From assembly GCA_029449235.1 (NCBI GenBank), contig JANATG010000016.1:744001-808000 (forward strand): DNA of 64,000 nucleotides, given 5' to 3'. Position 1 is the first letter of the stretch, and the number at the start of each line of letters is the position of its first letter. Position numbers and translations under genes: made by a program. Origin of the DNA: Linnemannia schmuckeri. Lineage: Eukaryota; Mortierellomycota; Mortierellomycetes; Mortierellales; Mortierellaceae. This document shows positions 1 through 8,687 of this stretch, piece after piece. The notes under the pieces are model-generated. The model saw only the letters and a list, made by a program, of their open reading frames with translations. It did no database searches and had not been told where the DNA came from.

Positions 1-781
1 TGAATGAAAACCGAGGGGAGTCCGAAGGAATAGAAGGCGCTGTAGGCTGTGAATGAGAGCGACTTCTGAAGAGTGTTGGTCGCTCACAGGTTTCTTCCTG
101 GTATCGAGGCTGCTCGCTGCTCTCGAATTGTTCATCCTGCTGCTGCCCTTGGCGTTGTGCGATATAGGATTGTTTTGAGCCGGGACTAAACTGGTTGTGA
201 AAGGAGGCAAAGGTCGTGCTGCTGTTGAATGGGTCGTTGCGATGGTTGCGAGGAGATGAAAAGGCAATTTTGAGTGGACTTGTCGGGCTAATTGAACTTG
301 CTGGAGAAGTAGGAGGACTGAGACAGGCCGGTGGTGCTAGGAGGAGTTGCGCTGGAGCTACGAATCGAGAAGATCCTGATTCAAACGAAGGCAGACGTGA
401 AGCCGACGACTGCGTGGGCGAAGTTGCCATGGATAATGATGTGGGAGGGCTTTCCATTCCTTCTGCTTGGTCGGAGGACAAGGAGGACAAGGAGGACGAT
501 GACGACGAGAAGAAACGACTAAGACTGAGATCCTTGGTTGCAGGGTTTGTTCGTCTCCGCTGCAATGGTGAGGGTGACCGACCTGATGTTACTGAAGAGT
601 GACGACTATCACCCTGTTGTTCCTGTTGTCGTTGTTGTTGTTGTTGATCCAGGGGATTTGGGGCTAGTGTAGCCATTGAAGTATTGGCGGATTTGTGGAC
701 GAACGAGCGGTGAAGCTGCAGAGTGAGGTGAAGGAGTGAGTCGAGCGCATGAGGATCAATGTGAGAGTAGGATGAGGGCAT
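1..781 (-). CDS. Ser/Pro/Gln-rich protein, N-terminal part, runs off left edge
   Basis: Reading the minus strand from an ATG at 781 gives 260 codons without a stop up to the window edge, so the 3' end lies outside. The start MPSSYSHIDPHALDSLLHL looks like a short helix. It is followed by a Gln run near residue 48, a poly-Ser stretch near residue 90 and many SP/TSP motifs, typical of disordered fungal regulators such as kinase substrates or transcription cofactors. No folded domain is visible in this part, so no function is assigned. A short upstream ORF (7 codons) precedes the start on the same strand at about 819-796. The leader and promoter side (about 840-1450) is strongly pyrimidine-rich on the coding strand. 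The long open frame with consistent composition makes a real gene likely; an intron inside cannot be excluded. Confidence 0.7.
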   Translation of the reverse strand, partial: MPSSYSHIDPHALDSLLHLTLQLHRSFVHKSANTSMATLAPNPLDQQQQQRQQEQQGDSRHSSVTSGRSPSPLQRRRTNPATKDLSLSRFFSSSSSSLSSLSSDQAEGMESPPTSLSMATSPTQSSASRLPSFESGSSRFVAPAQLLLAPPACLSPPTSPASSISPTSPLKIAFSSPRNHRNDPFNSSTTFASFHNQFSPGSKQSYIAQRQGQQQDEQFESSEQPRYQEETCERPTLFRSRSHSQPTAPSIPSDSPRFSF

Positions 782-3700
782 AACAGGTTGGTTTACAATT
801 AATTGGAAATTTGGGGGGGCATTAGTTCGTAGAGGGGAAGTTAGAGAAGAAGTGAAGAGGGAGGGGGCTCAGGATACCAATGATAACCGGTAATAGCGGC
901 GGGTGGGGAAGAAAGGGGGTGTTAATGTGAGGGTGTTAGGATAGGGAGAAGAGACGAGGGGGAGGGGTAAAGGAAGGATGAATGAAGGGGAAATGAAGGA
1001 GAAAGAGAAGAGGAAAGAGAGGAAATAGGAGGGTGACCGAAATAAAGAAAACAGGGTGGAAAAGGAAAAAGGAAAAGAAAAAAAAAAGGTAGCGACAAAG
1101 GTAATGAGGAAGTAATGGATGATTAGAGTTGGCTCCGGCCCTTTCAAACGCGGATGTTTTTATGTGCGAGTGAATACGTGAGAAGGAGAAGTTGCAGAAA
1201 CTAAAAAGGGACGAAGAAAAAAAATAGACGAGCTCAGGCGAGAAGAGACGGATACGAGACAAAGGAGAAGATGGAAGAACAGAAGGAGGAAGAAGAAGAA
1301 GTAGCAGCAAAAGGAAGGAGGGAAGGAAGGAGGAGAAGGTAAAAGGTAAAAAGTAAAAGTAAAAGGTAAAAGGTAATAGAAGAAAGGGAAAAGAAAGGAA
1401 AAAAAGAGAGAGAGCATGGTTGAATCAAACGAAAAGGGCTGCGTGTAGGCCATGGTAAGAGTCTGGATTAATATATCACCAGAACTGAGGGCCATGGATG
1501 GAAGGAAGGAGAGGGGATGGCTTGGTTACGGTCCAAAGGAAAGGGGTAGAGATACGACGCACAGTCCTCCTTGCCTGCCTGCCTGCTAGTCTGCCAGGCT
1601 GCAAGGGATTATCATGAGTACTATCATCATCACCACCGCCGCCATGATCATGGTCATCATCATCGCCGATGTAATCAGCTTTTACAATGCCCGACGGGAC
1701 CAAACAGGGCTGGCTGTCTTGATCTCGTTCAACGTCTCTCCCTCTCTCTCTCTTTCTTTCTCTCTCTCCCTCTGCCTTCATTTGTACATTGTGATCAGCC
1801 ACTAGTAGTTAGTTTATCTCTGCCGACAATCCCGTCCCCATCGCCCTTCTCTCTTCTTCATCGCACCCAGTCATATACACACACCTGGCATCTCTTGCGT
1901 GGTGATTCCAAATTCTTCTTTGCTGTTGTCGTTGTCGTTGTGCTGTACACGACGGCGCATGTTTCAGTGCTGCCTGTTGCGTGTGCGACATACATTCAAA
2001 ATGTGGGTTGTGTCGAGTACCATGTGTCGTACCCTCAAAACAAAACTATAATAAAACCATCCCTCGCCCCTCGTTAATATCATACATGTAACTGCTTAAA
2101 ATACTTGTCTTCGATAATGCAATTCATGCACTCCCAAGCATACTGGAGTATTTTCAGGCTAATACTCCTTTTTCATTTTGACCATAACAAAAAAAAAATA
2201 CTGCAATATGGACTTGAAGTGCATAGTGGACTTTCTCGTGCATTTCTCAACATCATCCTTCAGTGTTGTCTAAGATATATCCAGAGACCATCTCCGCGTA
2301 TTCCTTTTCCCTCCCTATCTCTCTCATTCATCTTCATAACAAATAAGAAGAGAGAGAGATCCGATGTGGTTGCCCTTCAAAGAGGAAGAAAAGACGAAGA
2401 TGGTAAGTGAACAGCAGAGAGCCATTGAATACTGCTTTTTTTTTGTAGCCTTACTCTTTCGGGTTATTTTTATCATTTCGCGCAAGAAAAAATGGAACCG
2501 GCAGGATTTATTAGAACAGAGGAGAACTCGATCGTAACAAGGGCAAGCTGTGAACCGACTCTTTTTTCACTGGCAATCCCGAGCAGGCAGGCGCCGTGTC
2601 CATCCGTTGTCAGCATATCAGCAAAGCATAAATTCCTTCCTCTTCTTTTTCCCTTTCTCTCTCTGCCAGTGCTTTATTTTCCTTCCTCCCTCTTTTCTCT
2701 CTCCTTCTCTCCACCTCCTTTTTCGGTGAAAGATGTGCTGACACACTCGGAGCACCTCCTTATTATTTATTTTGGGTCGATTGTCCAAGTTGTGAATTGT
2801 GCTTATTTGACGGTTTATCTTATTTCTTTCCTGCATTGCGCATCGACCATGGTTCTTGTTGTTGTTTGTGTTGTCCATCAAGGTGCATGACAATCGTGTT
2901 GCTTGTCTTGTCTCTTTTCCTTCTTCGCTCAATAGTCTTTATCCTTTTGGAGCGAGACAATCGACAAAAAAAAAATGCTCCGTCTATGTGTTGCATCCGG
3001 AACAATTAGATAGGCGGAAGAAAAAGGGAGGTCCATATGGATCATCTTTATGACCTACTCCGACATACTACACGTACACAATCCTTTTCTCTCTCTCTCT
3101 CTCTCATCCCTTCCTTTCGCTCATTCTATTTCTCAACACAACACAGATCTTCGTCCAACCTGCCTACATCTGTGCCGTCTATAAACGTGGTTCATGTATG
3201 CTATTTGGACAGAACGGCAAATTGTGCACCAACGTCAGGAAGTGTTCTGTACCCACCCCCGTCCCATCGACACTTTTGTTTATTTTCCTGCAGCCAATGA
3301 TTGCTGAAGGGAAAATTGAGACCTGTATGTCAAAAAAAGAGGGATAGATGGGGGACAAGACGAGGTGCGTATCCAACAAGGAAGTGTAGCGCTAATACAT
3401 TTGTTCAACACCCGTGGATCAGAGCTATCGAACGAAACAAATTAACAAACAAACAAACAAACAAACAAGTAAGAGTGTTGAAGTGAGCAAGAGGCGAATG
3501 ATCTTGTACTGAGCATGCCTCCCTCTCATTTTTACTTCGCTGGTTAATGCTTTAGAGTTCGTTGTCACTCTTTCACGCTCGCTTCACCTCACCTCTTCTC
3601 CACCCCTGAATTGGCGTTTCACACACCCCTCCTTGTTACTCCTGCCCAATCATAACGATCCGTTTTCGTGCTGGGTAAATTCAACGGCCAAAACACGCGT

Positions 3701-3960
3701 GCTCGCCTTCAGATCTATACCGGCTTGATTTACGTTTGGTACCTTACTCTCTGTTCAAACCCATTCACTGACTTCTCGCTGTTGGTTATGGTACAAGAAA
3801 TGAACAAATGTATTTTTTTGAATGAATCTAATGGCAATAATGGAATAATGATGAGAAGGAGAGATATGGGTTGAGACTATATACAAGGCGTCGAAGAAAA
3901 AGACGATACGGAAAGATGAAAGACTGACTATTTCTAATTTTAAACTTTTGCTATTTTCCT
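782..3960. other. Long intergenic region without a supported gene
   Basis: No convincing coding region was found on either strand; the open frames here are low-complexity Ser/Leu/Phe-rich translations of pyrimidine tracts. The left part (about 840-1450) is purine-rich on the plus strand and probably forms the promoter and leader of the gene ending at 781. Small tandem repeats are present: an AAAAGGT-like array at 1335-1376 and a CAAA array at 3444-3468. The right part (3490-3960) is the downstream flank of the zinc-finger gene. Confidence 0.6.
3444..3468. repeat. CAAA tetranucleotide microsatellite
   Basis: About six uninterrupted copies of the tetramer CAAA lie in the intergenic region. No gene is involved. 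Confidence 0.9.
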
Positions 3961-4944
3961 TTAGCCGATCAACTTGGCTCTAGCGCGGACGGCCAAGAGA
4001 GTCTCAGTGTCGGAAGTAGGGGGGTGAATACCATCATCGCGGGTGGCCTTGACTGTATAATGGCGGAGGAGAGCGTCACGACGGACAAAGGGGCGTTGGC
4101 AGAATTCGCAAGGCCAGGTCGTCTGCTGGTGCTTGGAGGTCTGGTGTCTCTTGAGATCGTGAATGCGACCAAAGGACTCGGTGGGACAGAGCTCGCAGCG
4201 GAAGGTGACTGTGTCTGTTGAAGGGTTGAAGACCATGATCGAACCGTCCTCGTTCTTGATCACTGTAGTTCCATCGGCAGGCGTGTGTGGTGATGCTGAG
4301 GGGTGAGGCATGGTAGGGAGAGCAGTGGTGAGAGGCGAGGCTGGCGCGCTGAAGGGTGTGGATGTACCAGACGACATTGAAGGCGACATGGGATGGTATG
4401 GAGAGCAGGGCGAGCAAGGCGTGCTTGGGCTGTGATTGTGATAGTGCTGCTGATGCTGCTGCTGTTGATATTGTTGTGTTTGGAAATATTGCTGCTGTGC
4501 CTCGGTAGTCTGCATGTAGGCAAACTGAGTGGCCTCGGTTATCATGCTCTGTTGCTGAAGGAATTGTTGCTGAGGATCAAAGAGAGACATGTCGGCGGAG
4601 AAGGAAAGAGGCGTTCCGAGAAGCAAATCGTCGATGGTGATGTTGAAGAGATCGGCGAGTTCGTCGGCTTCCTCAGAATCCATTGTCTTGAGTCCGGTAA
4701 CTGGACTGGAATGCGAGGAGTTTGAAGAGTTTGAGGAGAAGCAGGAAGAGGCAGGAGAAGGAGGAGAGACTTCATCCCAGGAAGAGGCAGGCTGTCCGAG
4801 GAGTGCCTGGATGAATTGCTGAGAATCCTGGTATTGGCGCTGCTGTTGGATGAGAAAGTCCTGCTGTTGCTGAGGGTCTTCGCTGTCATACAAGGTAGTG
4901 TACATCTTGCTGACATCGTCTGCAGGGATTTGGTTGTGGAACAT
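3961..4944 (-). CDS. C2H2 zinc-finger transcription factor
   Basis: Single-exon protein of 327 residues. Residues 1-240 are low complexity, with Gln runs (about 24-35 and 150-170), Ser/Pro-rich blocks and an acidic-hydrophobic patch near 90-110 (EEADELADLFNITIDDLL) that could be an activation segment. Two zinc fingers lie near the C-terminus: residues 250-272 (C-x2-C-x12-H-x5-H) and 279-307 (C-x2-C-x12-H, then the next His only after ten residues, in TVKATRDDGIH). The linker between them is short. This arrangement suits a sequence-specific nuclear DNA-binding regulator of the fungal stress or nutrient type, but the target is unknown. The start context ACAACAATG is good. A TATA box, a CArG box and CAATTG palindromes lie upstream. 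The wide His spacing of finger two is unusual; a downstream His may instead complete the site. Confidence 0.9.
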   Translation of the reverse strand: MFHNQIPADDVSKMYTTLYDSEDPQQQQDFLIQQQRQYQDSQQFIQALLGQPASSWDEVSPPSPASSCFSSNSSNSSHSSPVTGLKTMDSEEADELADLFNITIDDLLLGTPLSFSADMSLFDPQQQFLQQQSMITEATQFAYMQTTEAQQQYFQTQQYQQQQHQQHYHNHSPSTPCSPCSPYHPMSPSMSSGTSTPFSAPASPLTTALPTMPHPSASPHTPADGTTVIKNEDGSIMVFNPSTDTVTFRCELCPTESFGRIHDLKRHQTSKHQQTTWPCEFCQRPFVRRDALLRHYTVKATRDDGIHPPTSDTETLLAVRARAKLIG

Positions 4945-5065
4945 TGTTGTGTATGTGTTTTTTTTTTTGTAGGATTGTATGCGATTTGTATATGTGAGTG
5001 TGTGTGTTGAATGAGAGTGAGAATAGGCTTAATGATTTTCTTTTTTGGAGTGGGCGAACGGCAAG

Positions 5066-5073
5066 TATTTATA
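5066..5073 (-). promoter_or_regulatory. TATA box of the zinc-finger gene
   Basis: TATAAATA on the minus strand, about 120 bases upstream of the ATG at 4944. It is the only good TATA element in that interval. Confidence 0.65.
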
Positions 5074-5084
5074 CCAGCGAGGGT

Positions 5085-5153
5085 GTCAATTGACAAACCC
5101 AGTCTGTAACCCTTATATGGAAACTTGAAGCATAAAGTCAATTGACAATTGAC
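5085..5153 (-). promoter_or_regulatory. CArG box flanked by TCAATTGA palindromes
   Basis: Immediately upstream of the TATA box lie a 10-base palindrome GTCAATTGAC (5085-5094), a perfect CC(A/T)6GG element CCTTATATGG (5111-5120), and two overlapping CAATTG palindromes (5137-5153). CC(A/T)6GG is the established binding core of SRF/Mcm1/Rlm1-type MADS proteins. The symmetrical CAATTG sites could bind a second dimeric factor. The grouping in 70 bases suggests an upstream activating module for the zinc-finger gene; binding itself is inferred. Confidence 0.45.
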
Positions 5154-5228
5154 CCGAATAAGGGCGGTGCTCATTTGGCGCCTTCTATATTTGTATACTT
5201 AACAAGTGTCGGCTCTTAATTACTGCGA

Positions 5229-6780
5229 CTACGCCCACTTGGTTTGACATGTCGCCGGGTTGACGCGTTCACTGTCAATTTTAAGTTCATTCGGGCTCTC
5301 TGGGGTCTGTCTCTGTCCCGACCTCATTTGAAGAAGGACATCATCTGTTTTCCCATTCTCTTTCTCTCTCTCTGTGTCATCGTCTTGATGTGATCCATCC
5401 TTCGCTCTCTCATTTACCCTCTCTCTCATTCTATTCGTGTTTTTTCTTTGAGTCAGCCAATGTTGAAGCCACGACACATCCCTGAGCTACAGAACTTGAA
5501 CCAACAACGCCTCCAGAAGTTCCTGGTGATCCATCACCACCGGCATCCTGGCCGACTGTCTTCTTGCGTCGTTTCGTTTTGGTTTCCTCTCGACTCTATT
5601 CCTTGGTTTTGTTGCTGACTCTGTTGGTTAAGTCCACTGCTCGTTCCCAGCCTCTTCTCGACCACTCCCGGGACATCATCCCCGCTCCTACTTCTCTCAT
5701 CGCTGAGGGTACTGTAGGTCCCACAGGGATGATGGAACTATGAGTAATCGATCGTGCAAATGCACTGACTCAGCCACCGTTGTTCACGCCAGGCCTGTAA
5801 ATACTGATCAGGGCCTTCAAAATAACGTCTGCGGAGCTGGTTAGCGAGAGTACTCCTTTTGGTATGGTCTCGTTCGCAGTGCTAGTCGTTGTGGTGGTGA
5901 CAGCTGTCAAAGGCCTTGCGAGACTGAACCCTCCCTGCAATAGATCGAACGAGCTCCGTGAATTCGACCTTGTTGAGATTTGCTAGAAGGAGTTGGGAAT
6001 GGTGTGAAAAGGTAGTAAAAAAAACGAGTCCTTCATCTCTTCTCTCTTAAACATAAAAAATTTCGTGTAAAAAAAAAGTGTTGTCAACCCAGGAATTAAA
6101 CAATTCCGACACCTCCCCCTTTACCCTCTAGCTATTATTAACAAGGGATGTGCCTGAGTGACCATTCCGAGACCGGGTGCTACTGTACTAGGATCACTTT
6201 AACCCGAGTTTTAGATCGGGATTCGGGCCAGGGTAAGGGCCACATGAGCCCTGTTCAGGTTTTAAGTTCACAACCATCTATTTATCAGGAACAAATGGAC
6301 GAACGCCTTCGAGTGTAGAGGGATTGTCCACCAATTCGAGGTAAAGTCGAATTAGTCCCTCCCCTCCCATCCCCCTTTTTTTTTGGTCATACTTTTTTTC
6401 TGGCTACGTCTCCGCAATGATACACCTAGCTTTCAGTTCACAGACAGCTAAATCTAAAAGGTTCCAGGTGACCAAGATCAAAGCTGCTCAACAAAGCTAT
6501 ACTCCTTATTCCGCCAAGTTTCTCAACTGTCGAGTTTGCCTTGGTCTTCACACTTCATCGAGCCACAAATGTTTCCAAGAAATGGCTCATAAATCCCCAT
6601 CCGCTAGACCGTTACCCCCGCAAACCCCACGATTCTCGTCTCTAAGGCTCCTGGGATTATCTCTTCCACTGCCACTGAGCCTGCTCCCTCTGTTCGACCC
6701 TGCAAAACTCGGACGGAATATGAGAATCATAGAAAATAATGTGATACGAACATCCGGGAGAAGAAATATCAAGGTTTTTT
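5229..6780. other. Decayed transposon-like sequence
   Basis: No intact gene. On the minus strand at about 5720-5350 two coding-like peptides are separated by an in-frame stop: first MREVGAGMMSREWSRRGWER, then a Lys/Arg-rich and Gly-rich peptide containing TKTKRRKKTVGQ. Around 6075-6110 the minus strand reads TGTCGGAATTG, with an inverted GGAATT/AATTCC pair, resembling the start of a long terminal repeat. On the plus strand at about 6417-6720 an open frame contains a C-x2-C-x4-H-x5-C pattern like a nucleic-acid zinc knuckle. These are most simply remnants of one or more retroelements; the family could not be fixed. Confidence 0.35.
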
Positions 6781-6783
6781 TTA

Positions 6784-7561
6784 TTGATCCCTATGATAAT
6801 ATATATTCTAAGAGGAATAACTTGTGTTGGCGAAGGCATGGAGCCCACTTTACATTCAAAGGAACACACCGACTATATCAGGATACCAGACGACATTTTG
6901 TATACACCAGTCGGATCGTCCACATATGCCTCGCATGAGAAGCAGCTAATCAGGCTAAACTATTATCCCAACTCTACAACCGTTCGGCCCAGCTCAGCAT
7001 TTTTATGGACAGAGCTATTGTTACACCTCTGAATGCGCGGATGTTGACAAACTTAATTTCCTTGCACTGTCAATGCTTCCAGACAGTCCATCAACTCTTT
7101 TTCACAGTCAGCGCATGATTTCCGATAGCGATTCAGCTGCGGCAGTACATTTCCCAACAGATCCACTTAATATTTTCAATCATCTCAGCTTGCTTCCTCA
7201 CTCGCTCGTTCAAAGATTGATCAACCGATCGTTCTTCTTTGAAGTGCTGACCTCCGAAAGAGTTCCGCAATGTTACAAGACTTATTATCTAAAGGGTTGG
7301 GACAAAGTATGTCCAAGCTTCAAACTTGAACGGCAAATGGACGGACCGAGAGATATGACTCCTCGAACTCTCCTCACACCCACCGATGATAGCACTACAC
7401 TGGTAATGTTCGAGAGGCGTCAGTTCCCAGCCAAGCCAGCATTTGCTATAATCATAAAGAAGGCTCAAGGACGAACTCTTCAATCAGGCGGTATTTATCT
7501 ACCACAGCCGATCTTCACGCATGGCCATTGTCTAAAAGAAAACCATATATATCGCACATGA
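6784..7561 (+). pseudogene. Helitron-type Pif1-like helicase, C-terminal relic
   Basis: Three different reading frames carry consecutive pieces of the helicase part of a Helitron Rep/helicase. Frame 1 (from 6784) has GEGMEPTL and DYIRIPDDIL. The frame starting at 7002 has FMDRAIVTPLNARMLTN, matching the family pattern around its RAI(L/V)TP motif. The frame at 7073-7561 has FPTDPLNIFNHL and, near its end, RRQFPAKPAFAIIIKKAQGR, the helicase motif normally reading F-P-x-x-P-A-F-A-M-T-I-N-K-A-Q-G-Q, then GIYLPQPIFTHG. At least two frameshifts, a probable internal deletion before the last motif, and loss of the terminal VALSR motif show that the copy is dead. No Rep (HUH) domain or Helitron ends were found nearby. 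Confidence 0.75.
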
Positions 7562-7658
7562 TAGACACAGTCTTGAAAGATACAAAAAGGACGAAAGAAG
7601 GGGAAGTGAAAAAGGGCCCCGGGACACTTGTGCACGTTAAAAGAAACAATATGTAATC

Positions 7659-7665
7659 AAAAAAA
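7659..7665 (-). terminator. RNA polymerase III terminator of tRNA-Asn
   Basis: Seven T residues on the minus strand, five bases after the tRNA 3' end; oligo-T is the known stop signal of polymerase III. Confidence 0.8.
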
Positions 7666-7670
7666 TGTCA

Positions 7671-7744
7671 CGCTCCTGGGTGGGCTTGAACCACCAACCT
7701 CCTGATTAACAGTCAGACGCGCTAACCAATTGCGCCACAGAAGC
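7671..7744 (-). tRNA. tRNA-Asn (anticodon GTT)
   Basis: On the minus strand a 74-base cloverleaf folds without gaps. The acceptor stem GCTTCTG pairs with CAGGAGC (one G-T pair), the D stem is GCGC/GCGC, the anticodon stem carries loop CTGTTAA with anticodon GTT, the T stem GGTGG pairs with CCACC around TTCAAGC, and the discriminator base is G. The internal promoter boxes are intact. There is no intron and no encoded CCA. Confidence 0.96.
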
Positions 7745-7836
7745 TCGATACTCGTCTTTATAGTTTATATTTATATCTAACATACAAAGCATCCGCTTAG
7801 TCACCTGATCCATTATATAACCTTTTTTAAAATCGA

Positions 7837-7846
7837 GTCACGTGAC
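7837..7846. promoter_or_regulatory. GTCACGTGAC palindromic E-box
   Basis: A perfect 10-base palindrome with a CACGTG core, the site bound by Cbf1/USF-type bHLH proteins. It lies 20 bases upstream of the small ORF starting at 7866 and about 95 bases upstream of the tRNA gene. Functional use is inferred. Confidence 0.4.
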
Positions 7847-7865
7847 GTAGGCTTAAATATCTGGT

Positions 7866-8114
7866 ATGTCTGCCAAGGACAAAACATCCAAATACACCGG
7901 CGCCCTAGGTGACTGGAGTCGAGGATACGGTTACATCACACGTGATGGGTTCTGCCCGTGTGGCGCTTCGCTAGCCACACATAAGGATCGAACCTGCCCT
8001 GGAGCGACCAAGGAACCATGCACAGCTGATGAGCGGCTGTTGGATAGTCTGTTGGGAAAGAGGAAGTTGTCACTGATGGAGAGGATGGGAAGAATCCCCT
8101 TCATTCGTATCTAG
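7866..8114 (+). CDS. Small Cys-containing orphan ORF
   Basis: 82 residues from an ATG 19 bases after a CACGTG palindrome; no homologue recognised. The protein is polar and basic, with a Cys cluster (C-x-C-x10-13-C pattern in GFCPCGASLATHKDRTC) and a final Cys at about residue 55, so a small metal site is possible. It has no signal peptide or membrane segment. It lies between the tRNA gene and the left end of the pogo element, in a transposon-rich stretch, so it may be a gene fragment or part of a decayed element. Codon use is balanced and the Cys spacing looks protein-like, the only reasons for listing it. Confidence 0.35.
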   Translation: MSAKDKTSKYTGALGDWSRGYGYITRDGFCPCGASLATHKDRTCPGATKEPCTADERLLDSLLGKRKLSLMERMGRIPFIRI

Positions 8115-8285
8115 TTTTATTTTTTCTTCCGTTTTTGCTGTGAAGAGCAGCGACAATTGTTGCGCAGAGCCAGGCTCCGGGTCGGACTGTGACTGGCGGA
8201 TGGTGTACTGAAGAGTTTGGTCTGTAGTCCCCTTTACTTCCAAATGCCTCCTTTGTACTGTTTGTCAGAGAAATAAAATTGTGTA

Positions 8286-8385
8286 CACTCTTCCCTCGAT
8301 AATATGAAGCGTTACTACATCTTATCGAGGGTCGCGCAAAAAAAAGCATTATATTTAATTCATTCTTGAAAAAATATATTAACGA
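8286..8385 (+). repeat. Left terminal inverted repeat
   Basis: 100 bases, starting CACTCTTCCCTCG, matching the reverse complement of 10757-10856 with three substitutions. Inside it CCCTCGATAA (8293-8302) and its inverse TTATCGAGGG (8322-8331) form a sub-terminal palindrome with a 19-base spacer. Confidence 0.95.
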
Positions 8386-8687
8386 AGCTACCACTAAAAA
8401 TGACGCCACTTCCAGTGCATATTAATTGCTGGTAGCAACGACGATTCATCTTTTCATTACTCATCCTCCTCTACCTTTCACACATTCTCATCCTCAAGTC
8501 CTGTCGCCCTTCATCTCTCTATCTGTTGCGCGACACTGCCCTAGAAATGCCACCGACTTTCGAGATAATTCCGCGCTGACTAATCAGGACCAAAAGCACT
8601 AGAAACTCCTAGAAGCCGGTACTGCATCTAAAACACATAAATATTCATTGTTTTCTCTCTACCCTTCTCAACTCATGCACTGTAATA

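Noticed and set aside
216..602. Plus-strand ORF of 128 codons
   Set aside because: It is the antisense shadow of the partial Ser/Pro-rich gene on the minus strand.
1571..2077. 168-codon plus ORF with His and Ser/Leu repeats
   Set aside because: Composition follows CT- and CAT-repeats; no domain, no coding-like variation.
5208..6109. Possible solo LTR from TGTCGG to CCGACA
   Set aside because: No target-site duplication at the two ends and the left end overlaps the zinc-finger promoter side.
7600..7660. GGGCCC and GTGCAC palindromes as a Helitron 3' hairpin
   Set aside because: No CTRR end follows and the arms are too short.
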